Origin: Leptolyngbya sp. O-77
GTDB taxonomy: Bacteria > Cyanobacteriota > Cyanobacteriia > Elainellales > Elainellaceae
DNA: 64,000 nucleotides
Assembly (NCBI RefSeq): GCF_001548395.1
Contig: NZ_AP017367.1
Coordinates: 781,001-845,000, forward strand
Reading direction: 5' to 3'
Shown here: positions 61,638 to 64,000 of the stretch, one piece after another
How the letters are laid out: each line of letters starts with the position of its first letter
Position numbering within the stretch: the first letter of the stretch is position 1
Notes under the pieces: model-generated
What the model saw: the letters and a program-made list of their open reading frames with translations, nothing else
What the model was told of the DNA's origin: nothing
The model's database searches: none
Position numbers and translations under genes: made by a program

Positions 61638-64000
61638 ATGCTGCTGCAATGGCTCAACCTGCGGCCAGAGGAAAGCGAACGCACCTTTTTGATGTTCGCC
61701 TTCTACACCGCTACGTCGATTGGCGTGCTGTGGCTAGAGGTCAGCATTGCCGCTCTATTTTTGGATGAATATGGTGCAAACTCGCTGCCGTGGATCTATA
61801 TCGTCAGCGCGGGCATTGGCACAGTTCTGGGCTTCTTTTACTCGCTGTTGCAAAAGTTTTTGCCCCTGCGCCAGGTGATCGTGGTGATTGCGGTGCTGAT
61901 GGCGCTGCCGCTGCCGCTGTTTCGGCTGGGGCTGGCAATGCCGCTGATGATGGGCTACAGCGTGTTTCTGATGCGGCTGTGGATGGAGGCGATTTATGTC
62001 CTGAATGAGCTGACGACTTCAATTACTGCCAATCAGCTTTTTAATATCCGTGAGATCAAACGGGCCTATCCCATGATTAGCAGCGGCGTGCTGCTGGCAG
62101 ATGTACTGAGCGGACTGTCGCTACCATTGCTGCGATCGCTCGTCGGGCTAAATAACGTGGTGCTGCTGGCAGGGGTCATGCTGATGATCGGCGCAGGCAT
62201 TCTCTTTCGCCTCAGCCGCTCCTACAGCCAGTTTTTCCCTGATTCACCTCGGCGACTGCTGCAAGAGCGCCAGCCTGACTTCACTACGCGCCGACTGCGG
62301 CGACCGCTCCAGCGTTATGTGATTTTGCTGGTGGCGTTTTTTGTAATGGCGCAGGTGCTGTGGCTGCTGCTGGATTTTCAATATCTGGCGCAGCTAGAGC
62401 GGCGGGTTAGCGGCGAGGAGCTTGCCGACTTTTTGGCATTTTTTAGCGCGATTTTGGGGACGTTTGAGCTACTCGTGCAGTGGTTTGTCTCCAGTCGGGC
62501 GATCGAGCGGCTGGGCGTGTTCGTGGTGACGATGGCCCTGCCTGCACTGATCTTCATTATCAGCCTGGTGTCGATGATGGGCTGGCTCAGCCTGTTTATC
62601 GGCATGGTGATTTTGAAATTTGCCGATGAACTGCTGCGCTATACCGTGCTGGCCAGTACCGGCCCAATTCTGTTTCAGCCTGTGCCGGATAACGTTCGCA
62701 GCCGTGTGCAGTCCATTGTGCGGGGCATTGCCGAGCCGTTTTCCTCTGGGCTGACGGGCGTGGGTATGTTGACGACGCTGTGGCTGTGTCAGCGCATTTT
62801 TAACGGCAGCGACGCGGCTGCGCTGCAAGATGCCGAAAGTCTGGTGTTCATGTTCCAGATTATGCTGTGCGGGGCGCTGTGGTTTTTGACGGTGTGGCTG
62901 CTGCGATCGCGCTATGTCGATCTGCTCGTCATTAGCGCTGATCGGGGCGAACTCAGCCTGTCAGATGTAGATCTGCGGACGTTTAAGCGGGCGGTGATCG
63001 ATGCGCTGGGCAGAGGAACCGATGCCGACAAGCAATCCTGCATTGAGCTACTTGCCCATATTGATCCCAAGGGCGTGGGCGAGGTGCTGGCTCCCATGCT
63101 GTCCGACTTTTCGCCCGCGCTCCAGCGCCAGAGTCTGCTGGTGATGACGGAAAATCCCAACCCACTGTTTTTGCCGCTGGTGCGATCGCTGATTGAGCAA
63201 CCATTGCCACCAGACGTACTTTCCATCGCCCTGCGCTATATCTGGCTGACCGACCCTGAGCCTGATATCGAGCGGCTACGTCCCTACCTCAACCCGTCTG
63301 CTGATCCTGAAGTGCGGGGCACGGCGGCATCGCTGATGCTGCGGCGCGGCACCCCCGAACAGCGGGCCGAGGCCACCGACACGCTGCGGCGAATGCTGAC
63401 CCACAAACGCGAACGAGAGCGGGTAATGGGCTGTCGGGCGCTGGGCGAGGCATTGTACCTGCAAGCGCTGCGGATCTACATCGAGCCGCTATTGCGGGAT
63501 GAGTCGCTGCGGGTGCGCTGTGCCCTGCTAGAGGCGATCGCCGCCACGCGCACCGAGGAATACTACCCTTCGCTGCTGCGGGCCCTGCAATTCAAGTCCA
63601 CCCGCGAAGCCGCGATGCAGGCGCTGACTCGCCTGGGCGACGACGCGATTCCCCTGCTAGTAACCCTGGGCAAAGATACCTACAAACCCGAAATCATTCG
63701 CACTTGTGCCTGGAAAACTCTGGGGCGTATTGGCACCCCCGACGCGGTTCTCGCTCTGGTTCGCAACCTGGAAACCGCTTGGGGGCCTAGCCGCCGCACG
63801 ATTCTACGAACCCTGCTAAAAATTCCCAATGAAATTGGCATTGACGCAGTCGCCGACGAATTGGGGCGGAGCGGCGTAGAGGAACTGATCAACCTGGAGC
63901 TAATGCTGATTGGGCAGGTTTATGCCTGTCTGCTGGATATGCCGCCGGAGCGGGTGCCAGGGCAAGCGGCCAATCTGCTGCGCCGCGCCCTCAGCGATTT
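61638..64000 (+). CDS. MFS-type transporter fused to HEAT repeats (3' end outside window)
   Basis: The frame is open to the last base (787 codons visible). Residues about 15-430 carry about 12 hydrophobic segments, beginning LRPEESERTFLMFAFYTATS and including LWLEVSIAALFLDEYG. This layout is seen in cyanobacterial proteins annotated as MFS or Npt1/Npt2-like nucleotide transporters. From about residue 440 the protein is soluble and helical, with HEAT-like units (ALGRGTDADKQSCIELLAHI, VRGTAASLMLRRG, LRVRCALLEAIAA, STREAAMQALTRLGDDAI). The transport substrate is unknown. ATG 61638 matches homologous starts; an in-frame ATG at 61572 is an alternative. Confidence 0.8.
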   Translation, partial: MLLQWLNLRPEESERTFLMFAFYTATSIGVLWLEVSIAALFLDEYGANSLPWIYIVSAGIGTVLGFFYSLLQKFLPLRQVIVVIAVLMALPLPLFRLGLAMPLMMGYSVFLMRLWMEAIYVLNELTTSITANQLFNIREIKRAYPMISSGVLLADVLSGLSLPLLRSLVGLNNVVLLAGVMLMIGAGILFRLSRSYSQFFPDSPRRLLQERQPDFTTRRLRRPLQRYVILLVAFFVMAQVLWLLLDFQYLAQLERRVSGEELADFLAFFSAILGTFELLVQWFVSSRAIERLGVFVVTMALPALIFIISLVSMMGWLSLFIGMVILKFADELLRYTVLASTGPILFQPVPDNVRSRVQSIVRGIAEPFSSGLTGVGMLTTLWLCQRIFNGSDAAALQDAESLVFMFQIMLCGALWFLTVWLLRSRYVDLLVISADRGELSLSDVDLRTFKRAVIDALGRGTDADKQSCIELLAHIDPKGVGEVLAPMLSDFSPALQRQSLLVMTENPNPLFLPLVRSLIEQPLPPDVLSIALRYIWLTDPEPDIERLRPYLNPSADPEVRGTAASLMLRRGTPEQRAEATDTLRRMLTHKRERERVMGCRALGEALYLQALRIYIEPLLRDESLRVRCALLEAIAATRTEEYYPSLLRALQFKSTREAAMQALTRLGDDAIPLLVTLGKDTYKPEIIRTCAWKTLGRIGTPDAVLALVRNLETAWGPSRRTILRTLLKIPNEIGIDAVADELGRSGVEELINLELMLIGQVYACLLDMPPERVPGQAANLLRRALSD

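Noticed and set aside
1..64000. tRNA, rRNA and known riboswitches
   Set aside because: I scanned the spacers by eye for T-loop and acceptor-stem patterns and for familiar leaders and saw none; a covariance scan would be decisive.

Overview
The window is cyanobacterial chromosome, GC-rich and studded with the HIP1 palindrome GCGATCGC. The gene content fits: rpaB next to plsX, a Ycf52-type acetyltransferase, a CPP1-like J-domain protein, DUF3143, a cyanobacterial chorismate lyase and a lumenal-type pentapeptide protein. The spacers are rich in short tandem repeats, which together with the many sensor proteins suggests a Leptolyngbya-like filamentous species, but the species cannot be fixed from sequence alone.

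Layout. 1-10.3 kb is mainly housekeeping: cdaA (partial)-uppS, a DUF218 protein, a minus-strand block of DUF3143, J-domain, glycosyltransferase and ribF genes, a metallo-beta-lactamase-fold hydrolase, surE, pheS and a lumenal pentapeptide protein. 10.4-17 kb is one giant PAS/GAF/GGDEF/EAL gene (about 1919 aa when rebuilt) cut by an IS5-family element. 17.3-24.5 kb holds chorismate lyase, gamma-glutamyltransferase, cobI, a TonB-like protein, a PfkB kinase, a second DUF218 protein and DUF2288. Three neighbouring genes here carry homopolymer-length indels. 24.8-29.4 kb is the lipid block rpaB-plsX-fabH-fabD-plsC. 30-35.6 kb has radA followed by an orphan tail of type III glutamine synthetase, a GNAT, a diheme cytochrome-like protein, a HAD hydrolase and CPP1-like. 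A 1.16-kb spacer without ORFs leads to an OmpR-type regulator and a hybrid histidine kinase (about 1220 aa rebuilt), cut by a second copy of the same IS. 42.5-49.5 kb encodes a membrane HTH-like protein, an S2P protease-TPR fusion, a large PPC/ELWxxDGT surface-type protein, a PPC-CAP protein and a small membrane protein. 49.8-57.7 kb has a frameshifted vMAP-AAA ATPase, an HDAC-family deacetylase, an aldehyde dehydrogenase, the N-terminal stub of a GH63-like glucosidase, an ABC ATPase and a MASE1 protein with a decayed PP2C domain. 57.9-64 kb carries leuB, rsmI, a GST, a 47-aa lipoprotein and an MFS-HEAT fusion running off the end.

The most informative features are evolutionary. Two IS copies lie in the sense direction inside two giant signalling genes, each with a TA duplication whose removal restores the host frame exactly. 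There are also two gene remnants (glnN tail, glucosidase head), a PP2C domain that has lost metal ligands, and pervasive 12-18 bp tandem duplications in spacers and coding sequence. No CRISPR array, rRNA or tRNA was recognised, and I see no clear multi-gene defence island beyond the lone vMAP-AAA gene.
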